From the NCBI GenBank assembly GCA_900109485.1, contig FOAY01000017.1, positions 1-64,000 of the forward strand: 64,000 nt of DNA, read 5' to 3'. How positions within the stretch are numbered: the stretch's first letter is position 1; the number at the start of each line of letters is the position of its first letter. Of this stretch, positions 34,593 to 45,714 are shown in pieces. The notes under the pieces were generated by a model, which was not told the DNA's origin, did no database searches, and worked only from the letters and a program-made list of their open reading frames with translations. The DNA is from Kosakonia sacchari (GTDB lineage: Bacteria > Pseudomonadota > Gammaproteobacteria > Enterobacterales > Enterobacteriaceae). Both the position numbers and the translations under genes were made by a program.

Positions 34593-35651
34593 ATGCAGAC
34601 ATTAACGACATTACTGGCAAGCATTCCGGCACCCGATGACGTAGCGATGGCGCAGGCCCGGGTTCATCTGGATGGTTTACTGAAGCCGCCTGGCAGCCTG
34701 GGGCGACTGGAAGCATTAGCGGTACAACTGGCCGGTATGCCTGGGCTGAATGGCGCGCCGCAGATCGCTGAAAAAGCGATTGTGGTGATGTGCGCCGATC
34801 ACGGCGTCTGGCATGAAGGCGTGGCGATTTCACCGCAGGTTGTCACTGCGATTCAGGCGGCAAACATGACGCAGGGTACCACGGGCGTTTGTGTGCTGGC
34901 CGCACAAGCGGGGGCGAAAGTGTATGTGCTGGACGTCGGTATTGACGCCGATCCGATCCCGGGTCTTGTCAATATGAAGGTTGTGCGCGGCAGCGGGAAT
35001 ATCGCCAGCGGCCCGGCGATGAGCCGAAGTCAGGCGCAGGAACTGCTGCTGGAAACGATGCGCTATACCCGCGAGCTGGCAGCGCAGGGCGTGACGCTGT
35101 TTGGCGTTGGCGAGCTGGGGATGGCCAACACCACGCCAGCCGCGGCGATTGTCAGCGTGCTGACCGGCGAAGCGCCGGAATCGGTGGTCGGGATCGGCGC
35201 CAATCTGCCGGAAACGCTGCTCGGGCATAAAGCGCAGGTAGTGCGCAGAGCCATTGCGGTGAATCAGCCGGATGTTGCCGATGGTCTCGACGTGCTGGCG
35301 AAAGTGGGCGGTTATGATCTGCTCGGTATGACCGGGGTGATCCTGGGTGCAGCCACCTGCGGTTTGCCGGTGGTGCTCGATGGTTTCCTCTCTTACGCCT
35401 CGGCGCTGGCCGCCTGTCGCATTGCGCCGCAGGTGAAACCGTATCTTATTCCCTCGCATCTTTCGGCGGAAAAAGGCGCGCGCATTGCGCTCGAACATTT
35501 AGGGCTGGAGCCGTATTTCAATATGGGGATGCGTCTTGGTGAGGGCAGCGGCGCGGCGCTGGCGATGCAACTGGTGGATGCTGCCTGCGCGATTTACAAC
35601 AAGATGGGCACACTGGCGGCGAGCAATATTGTGTTGCCGGAAACGAAATAG
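34593..35651 (+). CDS. cobT: Nicotinate-nucleotide-dimethylbenzimidazole phosphoribosyltransferase CobT
   Basis: CobT activates the lower ligand base (5,6-dimethylbenzimidazole) with nicotinate mononucleotide to alpha-ribazole phosphate. The 352-residue protein has [45 protein letters not shown] and the C-terminal [13 protein letters not shown] with the catalytic Glu. It is the last gene of the operon, with ATAACGAGAAACAGC upstream of the ATG, and is followed directly by a REP array. Confidence 0.96.
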   Translation: MQTLTTLLASIPAPDDVAMAQARVHLDGLLKPPGSLGRLEALAVQLAGMPGLNGAPQIAEKAIVVMCADHGVWHEGVAISPQVVTAIQAANMTQGTTGVCVLAAQAGAKVYVLDVGIDADPIPGLVNMKVVRGSGNIASGPAMSRSQAQELLLETMRYTRELAAQGVTLFGVGELGMANTTPAAAIVSVLTGEAPESVVGIGANLPETLLGHKAQVVRRAIAVNQPDVADGLDVLAKVGGYDLLGMTGVILGAATCGLPVVLDGFLSYASALAACRIAPQVKPYLIPSHLSAEKGARIALEHLGLEPYFNMGMRLGEGSGAALAMQLVDAACAIYNKMGTLAASNIVLPETK

Positions 35652-35653
35652 AT

Positions 35654-35886
35654 TTTTGCCGGATGGCGCTAAACGCTTATCCGGCCTACGAACCGGGTTC
35701 GCTTACCATAGGCTGGATAAGGCGAAGCCGCCATCTGGCAACTCTCGGCAACTCACTACGAACCGGGTTCGCTTACCGTAGGCTGGATAAGGAGAAGCCG
35801 CCATCCGGCAACTCTCGGCAACTCACTACGAATCGGGTTCGCTTACCGTAGGCTGGATAAGGCGAAGCCGCCATCCGGCAACTCAC
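35654..35886. repeat. REP element followed by three tandem copies of a 70-bp REP-containing unit
   Basis: After a REP-like inverted sequence (GCCGGATGGCGCTAAACGC...TATCCGGCCTAC, about 35658-35688), the segment beginning AACCGGGTTCGCTTACC occurs at 35691, 35761 and 35831 (the last with one change), an exact 70-bp period. Each unit carries GGCTGGATAAGG and GCCGCCATCCGGCAACTC. This is a BIME-type intergenic array. It may act as a transcription barrier or mRNA 3' stabiliser between cobT and the convergent arsR-type gene, whose stop codon (35883-35885) touches it. Confidence 0.88.
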
Positions 35887-36194
35887 GCTTCCTGTCGCAT
35901 CACCTGCAACAGCGTATCCAGCAGCCCCGGGAAGCAGGCGTCCAGATCTTCCCGGCGCAGCGAAATCATATTTTCCCGCCCCTGCGGGCGCTGCCAGACC
36001 ACGCCGCTGTCGCGAAGTACGCGCCAGTGATGCGTCATGGTCGATTTCGCCACATCCTGCGGGCGCAACGTATTGCAGCTCAGTTCAGCACCATCGGCGA
36101 GCCGTTTGATCATCGCCAGGCGCAGCGGGTTGCCAAGGGCGAAGAGCACATTTTCCAGGCGGAATTGCTCACGTTCTGGGTGGTTAGCGATCAT
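35883..36194 (-). CDS. ArsR/SmtB-family winged-helix transcriptional regulator
   Basis: A 103-residue winged-helix protein, MIANHPEREQFRLENVLFALGNPLRLAMIKRLADGAE... The order is a helix with ALGNPLRLAMIKRL, a recognition helix around AKSTMTHHWRVLRDSGVV, and a beta wing RPQGRENMISLRRED, typical of ArsR repressors. Metal ligands such as CxCxxC in helix alpha-3 are not seen (only Cys residues in LSCNTL and DACF), so it may sense something other than As/Zn. It is divergent from the second EF-G gene with 220 bases between them, and likely represses that gene and itself. Confidence 0.85.
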   Translation of the reverse strand: MIANHPEREQFRLENVLFALGNPLRLAMIKRLADGAELSCNTLRPQDVAKSTMTHHWRVLRDSGVVWQRPQGRENMISLRREDLDACFPGLLDTLLQVMRQEA

Positions 36195-36330
36195 AATATT
36201 CCTGTGTGGCGATGGTCTGGCTTAAGAAAGTCACGGCCGGGCCGGTACTATACGCAAACTCGATTTTTAAAGCCACGACCTCAATCGTGACCCAACCAAT
36301 CGTAATAATAGCAAAAATAGTTCGAATATA

Positions 36331-36351
36331 CTCGTACAGTTGTACTATGAT
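36331..36351 (+). promoter_or_regulatory. Inverted-repeat operator overlapping a -10 box upstream of the second EF-G gene
   Basis: GTACA (36334-36338) GT TGTAC (36341-36345) is a perfect inverted repeat immediately followed by TATGAT (36346-36351), a good -10 hexamer. No good -35 is seen. Placement in the spacer of the promoter fits a repressor operator, most simply for the divergent ArsR-type protein. A second short repeat CACGA/TCGTG lies at 36274-36289. Confidence 0.5.
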
Positions 36352-36415
36352 ACATGCCAATGAATCGCGGCCAATTCCGGCCACGAACTGATAGTCAAAT
36401 GACTAAGGACGCATC

Positions 36416-38518
36416 ATGCCCCGACCCATCCCCCTCGAACGTTATCGCAACATCGGTATCTCCGCGCATATCGATGCCGGTAAAACCACCACCACCGAGC
36501 GCATCCTGTTTTACACCGGGATGAGCCACAAACTGGGGGAAGTACACGATGGCGCGGCAACAACCGACTGGATGGCGCAGGAGCAGGAGCGCGGGATCAC
36601 TATTACTTCCGCGGCAGTGAGCTGCTTCTGGCCCGGTATGGACAGAAGTTATGAGCCGCACCGCATCAACATTATCGACACCCCCGGGCACGTGGATTTC
36701 ACCATTGAAGTGGAACGTTCCATGCGCGTGCTCGACGGCGCAGTGATGGTGTATGACTCGGTAGGCGGCGTGCAGCCGCAATCGGAAACCGTCTGGCGCC
36801 AGGCCAACAAATATCACGTGCCGCGTCTGGCTTTCGTCAACAAGATGGACCGTCCCGGCGCGGATTTCTTCCGCGTGGTGCAGATGATGATCGATCGTCT
36901 GAAAGCCAACCCGGTGCCGATCGTCATCCCGATTGGCGCTGAAGAGCATTTCACCGGTGTAGTGGATTTGATCAAGATGCGTGAAATCATCTGGGATGAC
37001 GCCACGCAAGGTATGGTTTTCAGCTACGCGCCGGTACCGGAAGAGTTACAGGCAACCGCACTGGAGTGGCGGGAAAAAATGGTCTCTGCGGCGGCGGAAG
37101 CCAGCGAAGAGCTGATGGATAAATATCTGGAAACCGGTTCGCTGGACGAAGCCGATATTATTGCCGGTCTGCGCAAACGCACGATCGCCGGGGAGATCCA
37201 GCCGATGCTGTGCGGCAGCGCCTTTAAAAACAAAGGTGTGCAGCGCATGCTTGATGCGGTTGTCGAACTGATGCCGTCGCCGCTGGATATTCCTGCCATT
37301 CAGGGCGTGGATGAAAAAGGCCAGCCAGCGGAACGTCACCCGAGTGATGAGGAACCGTTCTCGGCGCTGGCGTTTAAACTGATGACCGACCCGTATGTTG
37401 GCCAGCTCACTTTTATCCGCGTCTATTCCGGCGTGCTGAAAAAAGGCGATGCGGTCTACAACCCGGTGAAAGGGAAGAAAGAGCGTATCGGGCGTATCGT
37501 GCAGATGCATGCCAACGATCGCCATGAAGTGGATGAACTGCGCGCGGGCGATATCGCAGCCTGTGTCGGGCTGAAAGATGTCACCACTGGCGATACCTTA
37601 AGTGACCCGGATGCGGTGATCACGCTGGAACGTATGGAATTCCCGGAACCGGTGATTTCGCTGGCTATCGAACCGAAAACCAAAGCGGACCAGGAAAAAA
37701 TGGGTATCGCGCTGCAACGGCTGGCTTCTGAAGACCCGTCGTTCCGTCTGCACACGGATGAAGAGTCCGGCCAGACAATCATCTCCGGTATGGGCGAACT
37801 GCACCTGGAGATTATCGTCGACCGCATGAAACGTGAATTTGGCGTGGAAGCGAACATCGGTCGCCCACAGGTGACTTACCGTGAAACGCTGCGTAAAACG
37901 GTGAAAGATATTGAAGGCAAGTTTGTTCGTCAGTCCGGTGGGAAAGGGCAGTATGGCCACGTGGTGCTGACGCTCGAACCGCTGGCGCCGGGTAGCGGCT
38001 TTGTTTTTGAAGACGCCACCAAAGGCGGCGTGGTGCCGCGCGAGTATATTCCCTCCGTGGAAAAAGGGCTGCGCGAAGCCATGAACAGCGGCGTGCTGGC
38101 CGGTTATCCGGTGGTGGATGTGAAAGCGACGCTGACATTCGGTTCCTACCACGATGTCGACTCGTCGGAAATGGCGTTCCGCATGGCGGCGATCTTTGGT
38201 TTCAAAGAGGGCGCGCGCAAAGCGGACCCGGCCATTCTGGAGCCGGTGATGCATGTGGAAGTGGAAACGCCGGAAGAGTACGCCGGTAACATTATGGGCG
38301 ATCTCTCTTCCCGTCGCGGTATGGTGCAGGGCATGGAAGAGCGCTTCGGCAGCCAGATCATCCGCGCCGACGTGCCGCTGGCCGAGATGTTCGGTTACTC
38401 CACCACGCTGCGATCCATGTCGCAGGGGCGTGCAACCTACAGCATGGAGTTCCACCACTACGCGGAAGCGCCGCGCAATGTGGCGGACGAGATCATCGCC
38501 AGCCGCGCCAAAGCCTGA
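36416..38518 (+). CDS. fusA: Elongation factor G paralogue (second EF-G)
   Basis: A full-length 700-residue translational GTPase of the EF-G type. G1 is AHIDAGKTT (18-26), switch I ends with QERGITIT (57-64), G3 is DTPGH (88-92) and G4 NKMD (142-145). Domain II, a domain III with EDPSFR, domain IV with the SGGKGQYGH tip segment, and domain V ending in [18 protein letters not shown] are all intact. Compared with my memory of enteric housekeeping FusA it is collinear but clearly diverged, and it lacks the str-operon context (rpsL, rpsG, tufA). Divergent ArsR-family repressor and operator suggest inducible expression. It should work in translocation or ribosome recycling; a specialised stress role is inference. 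Confidence 0.85.
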   Translation: MPRPIPLERYRNIGISAHIDAGKTTTTERILFYTGMSHKLGEVHDGAATTDWMAQEQERGITITSAAVSCFWPGMDRSYEPHRINIIDTPGHVDFTIEVERSMRVLDGAVMVYDSVGGVQPQSETVWRQANKYHVPRLAFVNKMDRPGADFFRVVQMMIDRLKANPVPIVIPIGAEEHFTGVVDLIKMREIIWDDATQGMVFSYAPVPEELQATALEWREKMVSAAAEASEELMDKYLETGSLDEADIIAGLRKRTIAGEIQPMLCGSAFKNKGVQRMLDAVVELMPSPLDIPAIQGVDEKGQPAERHPSDEEPFSALAFKLMTDPYVGQLTFIRVYSGVLKKGDAVYNPVKGKKERIGRIVQMHANDRHEVDELRAGDIAACVGLKDVTTGDTLSDPDAVITLERMEFPEPVISLAIEPKTKADQEKMGIALQRLASEDPSFRLHTDEESGQTIISGMGELHLEIIVDRMKREFGVEANIGRPQVTYRETLRKTVKDIEGKFVRQSGGKGQYGHVVLTLEPLAPGSGFVFEDATKGGVVPREYIPSVEKGLREAMNSGVLAGYPVVDVKATLTFGSYHDVDSSEMAFRMAAIFGFKEGARKADPAILEPVMHVEVETPEEYAGNIMGDLSSRRGMVQGMEERFGSQIIRADVPLAEMFGYSTTLRSMSQGRATYSMEFHHYAEAPRNVADEIIASRAKA

Positions 38519-38537
38519 CCGTGATGTTCTGAACCCA

Positions 38538-38562
38538 AACCCCGCTGCGGCGGGGTTTTTTC
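38538..38562 (+). terminator. Terminator after the second EF-G gene
   Basis: AACCCCGC (38538-38545), TGCG loop, GCGGGGTT (38550-38557), then a T-run to 38561. Confidence 0.9.
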
Positions 38563-38691
38563 GTGTTCGCCATGCACGGTAAACCGCGAGCACACGTTTT
38601 CTCGTTGCGTCATAACGTGCTGTAAAAAAGCAGAAAATGCGCAAAACGGGCTATGCTTAACCTGTCTCCGCCGCTTTTAAGGAATGCCGCC

Positions 38692-39636
38692 ATGCGCCGC
38701 GTAAAACTGCTTTGCTGCCTGCTTGCCCTGATCTCAACCCGCGCTGCGCTGGCGGTCAGCTACCCTTTGCCGCCCGAGGGCAGCCGGCTGGTGGGAAGCC
38801 CGCAAACCATCTCTGTCGAGCAGGGCAATACGTTGCCGCTGGAAGCCTTTGCCGCGAAATACGGACAGGGGCTGAGCAATTTGCTGGAAGCGAATCCCGA
38901 TGCCGATCCATTCCTGCCGAAAGCGGGTTCACAACTGATTATTCCGCAGCAGATCATCTTGCCCGATACGGTGCGTGAAGGCATTGTCATCAACGTTGCG
39001 GAGATGCGCCTCTATTACTACCCGAAAGAGAGCAACACGGTGGAGATCCTGCCGATTGGCATTGGTCAGGCGGGGCGCGAAACGCCGCGCAACTGGGTTA
39101 CCGCGGTGGAACGTAAACAAGAAGGGCCGACCTGGACGCCGACGCCAAACACCCGTAAAGCCTATGCCGCAGAGGGGAAAACCTTGCCCGCTTTTGTGCC
39201 TGCCGGGCCGGACAACCCGATGGGGCTGTACGCCATTTATATCGGCAAGCTGTATGCCATTCACGGTACTAATGCCAATTTCGGTATCGGTTTACGCGTC
39301 AGCCAGGGCTGTATTCGCCTGCGTAATGCGGATATCAAATATCTGTTTGATAACGTTCCGCTCGGGACGCGCGTGCAGGTTATCGATCAACCGGTGAAAA
39401 TGACCACCGAGCCAGACGGCAGCCGCTGGCTGGAAGTTCACGAACCGCTCTCGCGTAATCGCACGGAATTTGAATCCAGCAATAAAGTTCCGCTACCGGC
39501 CACGCCGGTGCTGCATGCGCTGATGAAGGGCGATGAGGTCAATGTCAGCCGGGCGTCTGCCGAGCTTGAACGCCGTTCGGGAATGCCGGTGAATATCAGT
39601 AACCAGCCCGGGCAGATCGATAAACAGCGCCTGTAA
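38692..39636 (+). CDS. ldtA: L,D-transpeptidase LdtA (ErfK)
   Basis: A periplasmic YkuD-type transpeptidase that, in E. coli, links Braun's lipoprotein to peptidoglycan. From the ATG at 38692 ([13 protein letters not shown]) it has 314 residues with a signal peptide cut near Ala21, a LysM-like segment (about 38-87) and the YkuD catalytic core with His191 (IHGTNANFG) and Cys207 (VSQGCIRL). AAGGA is 8 bases upstream of this ATG; the in-frame ATG at 38653 is disfavoured. Its place near cobT is as in E. coli (cobUST-ldtA), with arsR/EF-G inserted between. Confidence 0.93.
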   Translation: MRRVKLLCCLLALISTRAALAVSYPLPPEGSRLVGSPQTISVEQGNTLPLEAFAAKYGQGLSNLLEANPDADPFLPKAGSQLIIPQQIILPDTVREGIVINVAEMRLYYYPKESNTVEILPIGIGQAGRETPRNWVTAVERKQEGPTWTPTPNTRKAYAAEGKTLPAFVPAGPDNPMGLYAIYIGKLYAIHGTNANFGIGLRVSQGCIRLRNADIKYLFDNVPLGTRVQVIDQPVKMTTEPDGSRWLEVHEPLSRNRTEFESSNKVPLPATPVLHALMKGDEVNVSRASAELERRSGMPVNISNQPGQIDKQRL

Positions 39637-39650
39637 GCGGCGCTGTTTTA
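39622..39650 (+). terminator. Terminator overlapping the ldtA stop
   Basis: AAACAGCGCC (39622-39631) pairs with GGCGCTGTTT (39639-39648), followed by TTTA; a 10-bp stem starting inside the last codons of ldtA. Confidence 0.7.
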
Positions 39651-39850
39651 TTGGTGAAATATCCTGAAAAATAAAATCCACAAAATGAGGTGAGTGTGGG
39701 TTATTTGTGTTTTTATTTTTGTTGAATAGTGATTTTGTTATTTCGTTTTATTTCAACGCACGGAATGTCAATAGGGTGCGCTGCGGCCGGACGGTAGGAT
39801 AATCCTTCCTATCCTGATTATTCGTGTTCCGGCAGCAGGGCAATAAAATA

Positions 39851-41296
39851 ATGAGAACTCCGGCAGTAAATAAACAAGCCATGACTTTACTGGCTTCTCT
39901 GGTATTAACCAGTTGCGCCACCTCTGAAGGGCTTCACACGCACAATAAAATATTAAATCCGGATTCGCTGGCGGCGAAAAATACGCTGTCGCAGGTCACG
40001 TTAAGCCCGGCAAACTGGCCCAAAGGCAACTGGTGGGCGCGTTTTAACGATCCGCAACTTGATGCGCTGATCCGCGACGGGCTGGCGTCCAGCCCCAGCT
40101 TGCAGGAAGTGAACGCCCGTGCGGACCAGGCCAATGCCACGGTAGTCAGCGCCAGAGCAGAGCAACTGCCTGATATTAATATTGATGCCAGCATTACCCG
40201 TTCCCGCGTCGCACGCGTTGATGATCCTTTGCTGGTGGGCAAAACTTACAGCACGCTGCGCACTGCCTCACTCGGCACCAGCTACACGCTGGATTTATGG
40301 GGCGGCAAGAAAGCGGCCTGGCAGGCGGCATTAGGTAATGCCAAAGCGGCGGAGCTGGATAAACAAGCCGCTGCGCTCAGTTTGTCGGCCAATATTGCCC
40401 GCGCATGGAATAGTTTAAATGTCGCCTGGAAATTAGAAAAAATAGCGGCCGCCAATGCCGAACGTCTGGCAAAAATAAGCGACATCCAGCGTCAGTTTTA
40501 TCACGGTGGTATTTCACCGGAATATCAATATAAACAGGCAATGGCTAACGATAAAGATGCACAGACCGCATTATTACAGGCGCAAGAAAATGTCACTGCT
40601 GCGGGGATTAAGTTATCCACGCTGGTCGGCAAGGGACCGGATTATTGGCACCATCTGAAACCGTCCGAGGGCAACCCGGCAATGCAAACGACACTGCCAT
40701 CGACGATTCCGGCGGAGTTAGTCGGGCGCAGGCCGGATGTGGTGGCTGCGCGCTGGCGCGTTGAAGCGGCGGAAAAACAGATTAAAGCCACGAAAACCGA
40801 GTTCTACCCCAATATCAACCTCGTCGCCGAAGCCGGTACGCGCAATCTTCTTGGCGATGCGTTTGTCGGCGCGCCGAGCCGGTTTTTCAATGTCGGGCCG
40901 ACGCTTTCGCTGCCGATTTTCGACGGCGGCAAGCGGCGGGCGGATTTGGCGGGCAGCAACGCAGAGTGGGATCTGGCGGTTGCTCACTATAATAGCCTGC
41001 TGATTTCCTCACTGGGCGATATCAGTACCTCGATTGTGAATCTGAAATCGCTGGAGCAGCAGATTGTGCAGACGGAAGATGCCGATAAACTCGCGCACAG
41101 CGCGTGGGACGACGTTTCCGCCCAGTTTAAAGCCGGATTGCGACCGTGGCTGGATGTCCTCTCATTACAGGATCAACTGCTGGCGTCAGATCGCAGTGTC
41201 GCGCAGCTGCAAGCCGACATGATGGATCAGAATATTTTGCTGATTGAACAGCTCGGCGGCGGGTTAATTGCCCAGCCCGCAAAGGCCATCAATTAA
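39851..41296 (+). CDS. Outer membrane efflux lipoprotein, NodT/OprM family
   Basis: A TolC-like outer membrane channel of tripartite efflux pumps. The ATG at 39851 gives 481 residues with a lipoprotein signal, LLASLVLTSC (lipid-modified Cys22). Two repeats of the outer membrane efflux domain follow, including WWARFNDPQLDALI near residue 60, LGTSYTLDLWGG and RRPDVVAARWRVEAAEKQI. No membrane-fusion or RND pump gene is next to it, so it is an orphan here. The FUSC/HlyD set at 47597-50728 lacks an outer membrane channel and is a possible partner (inference). The upstream 200 bases are AT-rich with no strong promoter seen. Confidence 0.85.
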   Translation: MRTPAVNKQAMTLLASLVLTSCATSEGLHTHNKILNPDSLAAKNTLSQVTLSPANWPKGNWWARFNDPQLDALIRDGLASSPSLQEVNARADQANATVVSARAEQLPDINIDASITRSRVARVDDPLLVGKTYSTLRTASLGTSYTLDLWGGKKAAWQAALGNAKAAELDKQAAALSLSANIARAWNSLNVAWKLEKIAAANAERLAKISDIQRQFYHGGISPEYQYKQAMANDKDAQTALLQAQENVTAAGIKLSTLVGKGPDYWHHLKPSEGNPAMQTTLPSTIPAELVGRRPDVVAARWRVEAAEKQIKATKTEFYPNINLVAEAGTRNLLGDAFVGAPSRFFNVGPTLSLPIFDGGKRRADLAGSNAEWDLAVAHYNSLLISSLGDISTSIVNLKSLEQQIVQTEDADKLAHSAWDDVSAQFKAGLRPWLDVLSLQDQLLASDRSVAQLQADMMDQNILLIEQLGGGLIAQPAKAIN

Positions 41297-41447
41297 TTTG
41301 ATGCTTAATGTTAAATAAATGATATTTATTTGTATCAGATAGTGCGTAGAGTAGGGGGAGTCAAAGGCAGGTTAAGCGGCGCATATATCGATATGCAACG
41401 TGAATATATTCCGCCTGCCACGTTTTCTTAAAAGGATCCCCGAAGCC

Positions 41448-42473
41448 ATGAAAAAGATCGGATTTTTGACCTTTGGTCACTGGACGCCTTCAGCGCAATC
41501 CGCCACTCGCTCAGCCGCTGATGCACTGTTGCAATCCATCGATCTGGCGGTTGCCGCTGAAGAGCTGGGTGCAGACGGCGCCTATTTCCGTGTCCACCAT
41601 TTCGCCCGCCAGCTCAGTTCTCCTTTCCCGTTGCTGGCCGCCATCGGTGCCAAAACCCGCAATATCGAGATTGGCACCGGTGTTATTGATATGCGCTATG
41701 AAAACCCGCTCTATATGGCCGAAGACGCAGGCGCGGCGGATCTCATTTCCGGCGGTCGTCTGCAACTGGGAATAAGCCGGGGTTCGCCGGAACAGGTGAT
41801 TGATGGCTGGCGCTATTTTGGTTATCAACCCGCCGAAGGCGAAAGCGAAGCCGATATGGCGCGTCACCGCACCGAAACGCTGCTGGAGATCCTGAAGGGT
41901 GAAGAGTTTGCCACGCCAAATCCGCAGCCGATGTTTCCGAATCCGCCGGGGCTTTTACGTCTGGAACCTTACTCTGCGGGCTTGCGCGAGCGCGTCTGGT
42001 GGGGCGCTGGTTCGAATGCGACCGCGGTCTGGGCAGCAAAACTGGGGATGAATTTGCAAAGCTCGACGCTGAAAGATGATGAAACCGGCGAGCCGTTCCA
42101 CATTCAGCAGGCGCAGCAGATCCGCGCGTATCGTGCGGCCTGGGCGGAAGCGGGTCACCAGCGCACGCCGCGCGTTTCCGTGAGTCGCAGCATTTTTGCG
42201 CTGATGGACGATCGCGACCGCGCTTATTTCGGCAGCAGCCGGAACGATCAGGACAAAGTGGGTTTCCTTGATGAGAAAACCCGCGCGATCTTTGGCCGTA
42301 GCTACGCGGCAGAGCCGGAAAAACTGGTTGAAATGTTGAAACAGGACGAGGCGATTGCCGAAGCCGATACCTTATTGTTGACCGTGCCGAATCAGTTGGG
42401 CGTTGATTACAACGTGCATGTTATCGAATCGATTCTTAAATATGTGGCCCCGGCTATGGGCTGGCGCGATTAA
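41448..42473 (+). CDS. LLM-class flavin-dependent oxidoreductase (luciferase-like monooxygenase)
   Basis: A 341-residue TIM-barrel protein of the bacterial luciferase superfamily, using FMNH2/F420-like flavin to oxidise an unknown substrate. Recognisable are the start MKKIGFLTFGHWTPS, EELGADGAYFRVHHFARQLSSPFPLLAAIGAKT, EIGTGVIDMRYENPLYMAEDAGAADLISGGRLQLGISRGSP (the family signature around residues 74-115), and a C-terminal TVPNQLGVDYNVHVIESI. I choose ATG 41448 because the conserved barrel begins there and AAAGGA lies upstream; an in-frame ATG at 41400 would add 16 residues. No partner reductase is adjacent. Confidence 0.8.
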   Translation: MKKIGFLTFGHWTPSAQSATRSAADALLQSIDLAVAAEELGADGAYFRVHHFARQLSSPFPLLAAIGAKTRNIEIGTGVIDMRYENPLYMAEDAGAADLISGGRLQLGISRGSPEQVIDGWRYFGYQPAEGESEADMARHRTETLLEILKGEEFATPNPQPMFPNPPGLLRLEPYSAGLRERVWWGAGSNATAVWAAKLGMNLQSSTLKDDETGEPFHIQQAQQIRAYRAAWAEAGHQRTPRVSVSRSIFALMDDRDRAYFGSSRNDQDKVGFLDEKTRAIFGRSYAAEPEKLVEMLKQDEAIAEADTLLLTVPNQLGVDYNVHVIESILKYVAPAMGWRD

Positions 42474-42581
42474 TATGAAAAAGCAGGCGTGAAATATTGC
42501 GTGAGTTCACAAAATAACGTGACGGAGTGATTCGTCGCTTGTCAGTGAATTAAAAGCCAGTATCCTGTCGCAGGACAAACT

Positions 42582-42627
42582 GGATTGCTACCGTATTATT
42601 CTCTGACCAATACGGGCAAAACCTGAA
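42582..42627 (+). promoter_or_regulatory. BglG/LicT-type ribonucleic antiterminator (RAT)
   Basis: The segment begins GGATTGCTACCG and ends CGGGCAAAACCTGAA, the two conserved halves of the RAT hairpin bound by BglG-family antiterminators. CCGTATT (42591-42597) pairs with AATACGG (42609-42615). Its 3' part is also the left arm of the terminator that follows, so the two structures exclude each other, exactly as in bgl-type leaders. No antiterminator gene is found nearby. Confidence 0.82.
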
Positions 42628-42677
42628 TCGTTTTTCTGAGCATTTACTGCCTGGAAAAGTGGTTCAGGTTTTTTTTT
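42618..42677 (+). terminator. Leader terminator of the porin transcript
   Basis: AAAACCTGAA (42618-42627) pairs with TTCAGGTTTT (42663-42672), followed by T to 42677. The left arm overlaps the RAT, so antiterminator binding should prevent this hairpin. Confidence 0.8.
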
Positions 42678-42679
42678 GG

Positions 42680-44614
<1,935 letters not shown>

Positions 44615-44630
44615 TAACTTAAAAATTCAG

Positions 44631-44655
44631 AGCCTGCGCGCAGCAGGCTTTTTTT
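44631..44655 (+). terminator. Terminator after the porin gene
   Basis: AGCCTGC (44631-44637), loop GCGCA, GCAGGCT (44643-44649), and a T-run to 44655. Confidence 0.9.
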
Positions 44656-44721
44656 GGCGCCGTGCGAAATATAAAAGCGGCGCTGCGGGTATATAATCAG
44701 CAATCATCGGCTTCCGGTCAT

Positions 44722-45624
44722 TTATAAATATTTGAGCATATGATCGAGAAAGGCGCGTACCGCAGGATTGGAACGGCGGCTTTCATGCCAGACAGCCGAA
44801 ATATTGCCTCGCTCTACCGCAAAATCTGACAGTACGGGCACTAACTTTTTATCCCTCACCAGGGAAGCCACCATAAAATTCGCGGCCATGCCTATTCCGG
44901 CCCCGGCAGCAATGGCGGCGATGACGGCTTCGCTTGCGTCAACAATGATCGTTGACGAAGGCACAATCTCAATTTCCCGCTCTCCGACGCGGAACGGCCA
45001 GCGAAAAAGTTGCCCCGTATTCTGGTAACGCAGATTAATCGTTTGATGCCCGGCTAAGCCATTGGGATGTTCCGGAGGTGCGCAACGGGCTAAATATTCA
45101 GGCGAGGCATAACAACCTATCTGATAGGGCGCCAGGCGACGCGACAGCAGACTGGAATCCGCAAGCTCACCCATTCGAATGGCAATATCAATATGCTCAT
45201 CAGCAAGGCTTACCATGTGGTCGCTTAAGCGCAGGTCAATCTTCACTTTGGGGTGAAGCGCGCAAAACTGTGGCAGAACAGGGGCAATCAAATGAATGCC
45301 AATGGGTAACGACGCCGCGATGCGTAATGTACCTGCGGGTTCCGCGCGTGTACGTTTGGCTACCTGTTCGATCTCTTCCGCATCCCGTAACAACCGCAAC
45401 GCCCGTTCGTGCAGTTCGCGGCCTTCGGCAGTTAAAACCAGTGAACGCGTCGTTCGCGTGAACAGCGTGATGCCAAGGTGCTTCTCCAGCTGCTGAATAC
45501 TCTTACTGATGGCGGAAGGCGAAACGGAAAGCGAGCGGGCAGCCGCAGTATAGCTGCCCAGCGCGCCTGCACGAGCGAATGCAATGAGACCGGTGAGTCG
45601 TTCAAAAGCTATTTGTTCCTTCAT
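44722..45624 (-). CDS. LysR-family transcriptional regulator
   Basis: A 300-residue LysR regulator of the CrgA/AaeR-like type. The N-terminal winged helix-turn-helix is [44 protein letters not shown] (about residues 12-55), followed by a linker helix and a C-terminal effector-binding domain (about 90-295). It is divergent from an NADPH:quinone reductase-type gene, the usual arrangement for a LysR regulator and its target. The inducer is unknown. Confidence 0.88.
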   Translation of the reverse strand: MKEQIAFERLTGLIAFARAGALGSYTAAARSLSVSPSAISKSIQQLEKHLGITLFTRTTRSLVLTAEGRELHERALRLLRDAEEIEQVAKRTRAEPAGTLRIAASLPIGIHLIAPVLPQFCALHPKVKIDLRLSDHMVSLADEHIDIAIRMGELADSSLLSRRLAPYQIGCYASPEYLARCAPPEHPNGLAGHQTINLRYQNTGQLFRWPFRVGEREIEIVPSSTIIVDASEAVIAAIAAGAGIGMAANFMVASLVRDKKLVPVLSDFAVERGNISAVWHESRRSNPAVRAFLDHMLKYL

Positions 45625-45640
45625 GGCATAATTAAAGCGA

Positions 45641-45668
45641 AATTCAGCCTCATTATCAATTCTGAATA
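45641..45668. promoter_or_regulatory. Candidate LysR operator between the divergent genes
   Basis: AATTCAG (45641-45647) and CTGAATA (45662-45668) form an interrupted inverted repeat in the 90-base space between the LysR gene and the oxidoreductase. Position and dyad fit a LysR binding site; not proven. Confidence 0.4.
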
Positions 45669-45714
45669 TTCATCGTATGCTCTGACACCTGAGCACTTTT
45701 AGAGCGAGATTGTG

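Noticed and set aside
35663..35851. Open frame of 62 codons with internal repeats in the REP array
   Set aside because: The coding potential is a product of the 70-bp tandem repeat; no ribosome binding site and no protein-like composition.
35654..35886. Possible CRISPR array
   Set aside because: The 70-bp period consists of near-identical units with no variable spacers and no cas genes; it is a REP/BIME array.
36206..36391. Plus-strand 61-codon frame between the ArsR-type and EF-G genes
   Set aside because: It spans the probable promoter and operator; no ribosome binding site or recognisable similarity.
42480..42580. CRP site upstream of the RAT (GCGTGAGTTCACAAA)
   Set aside because: The half-sites are only two bases apart instead of six, so it does not fit the CRP consensus.
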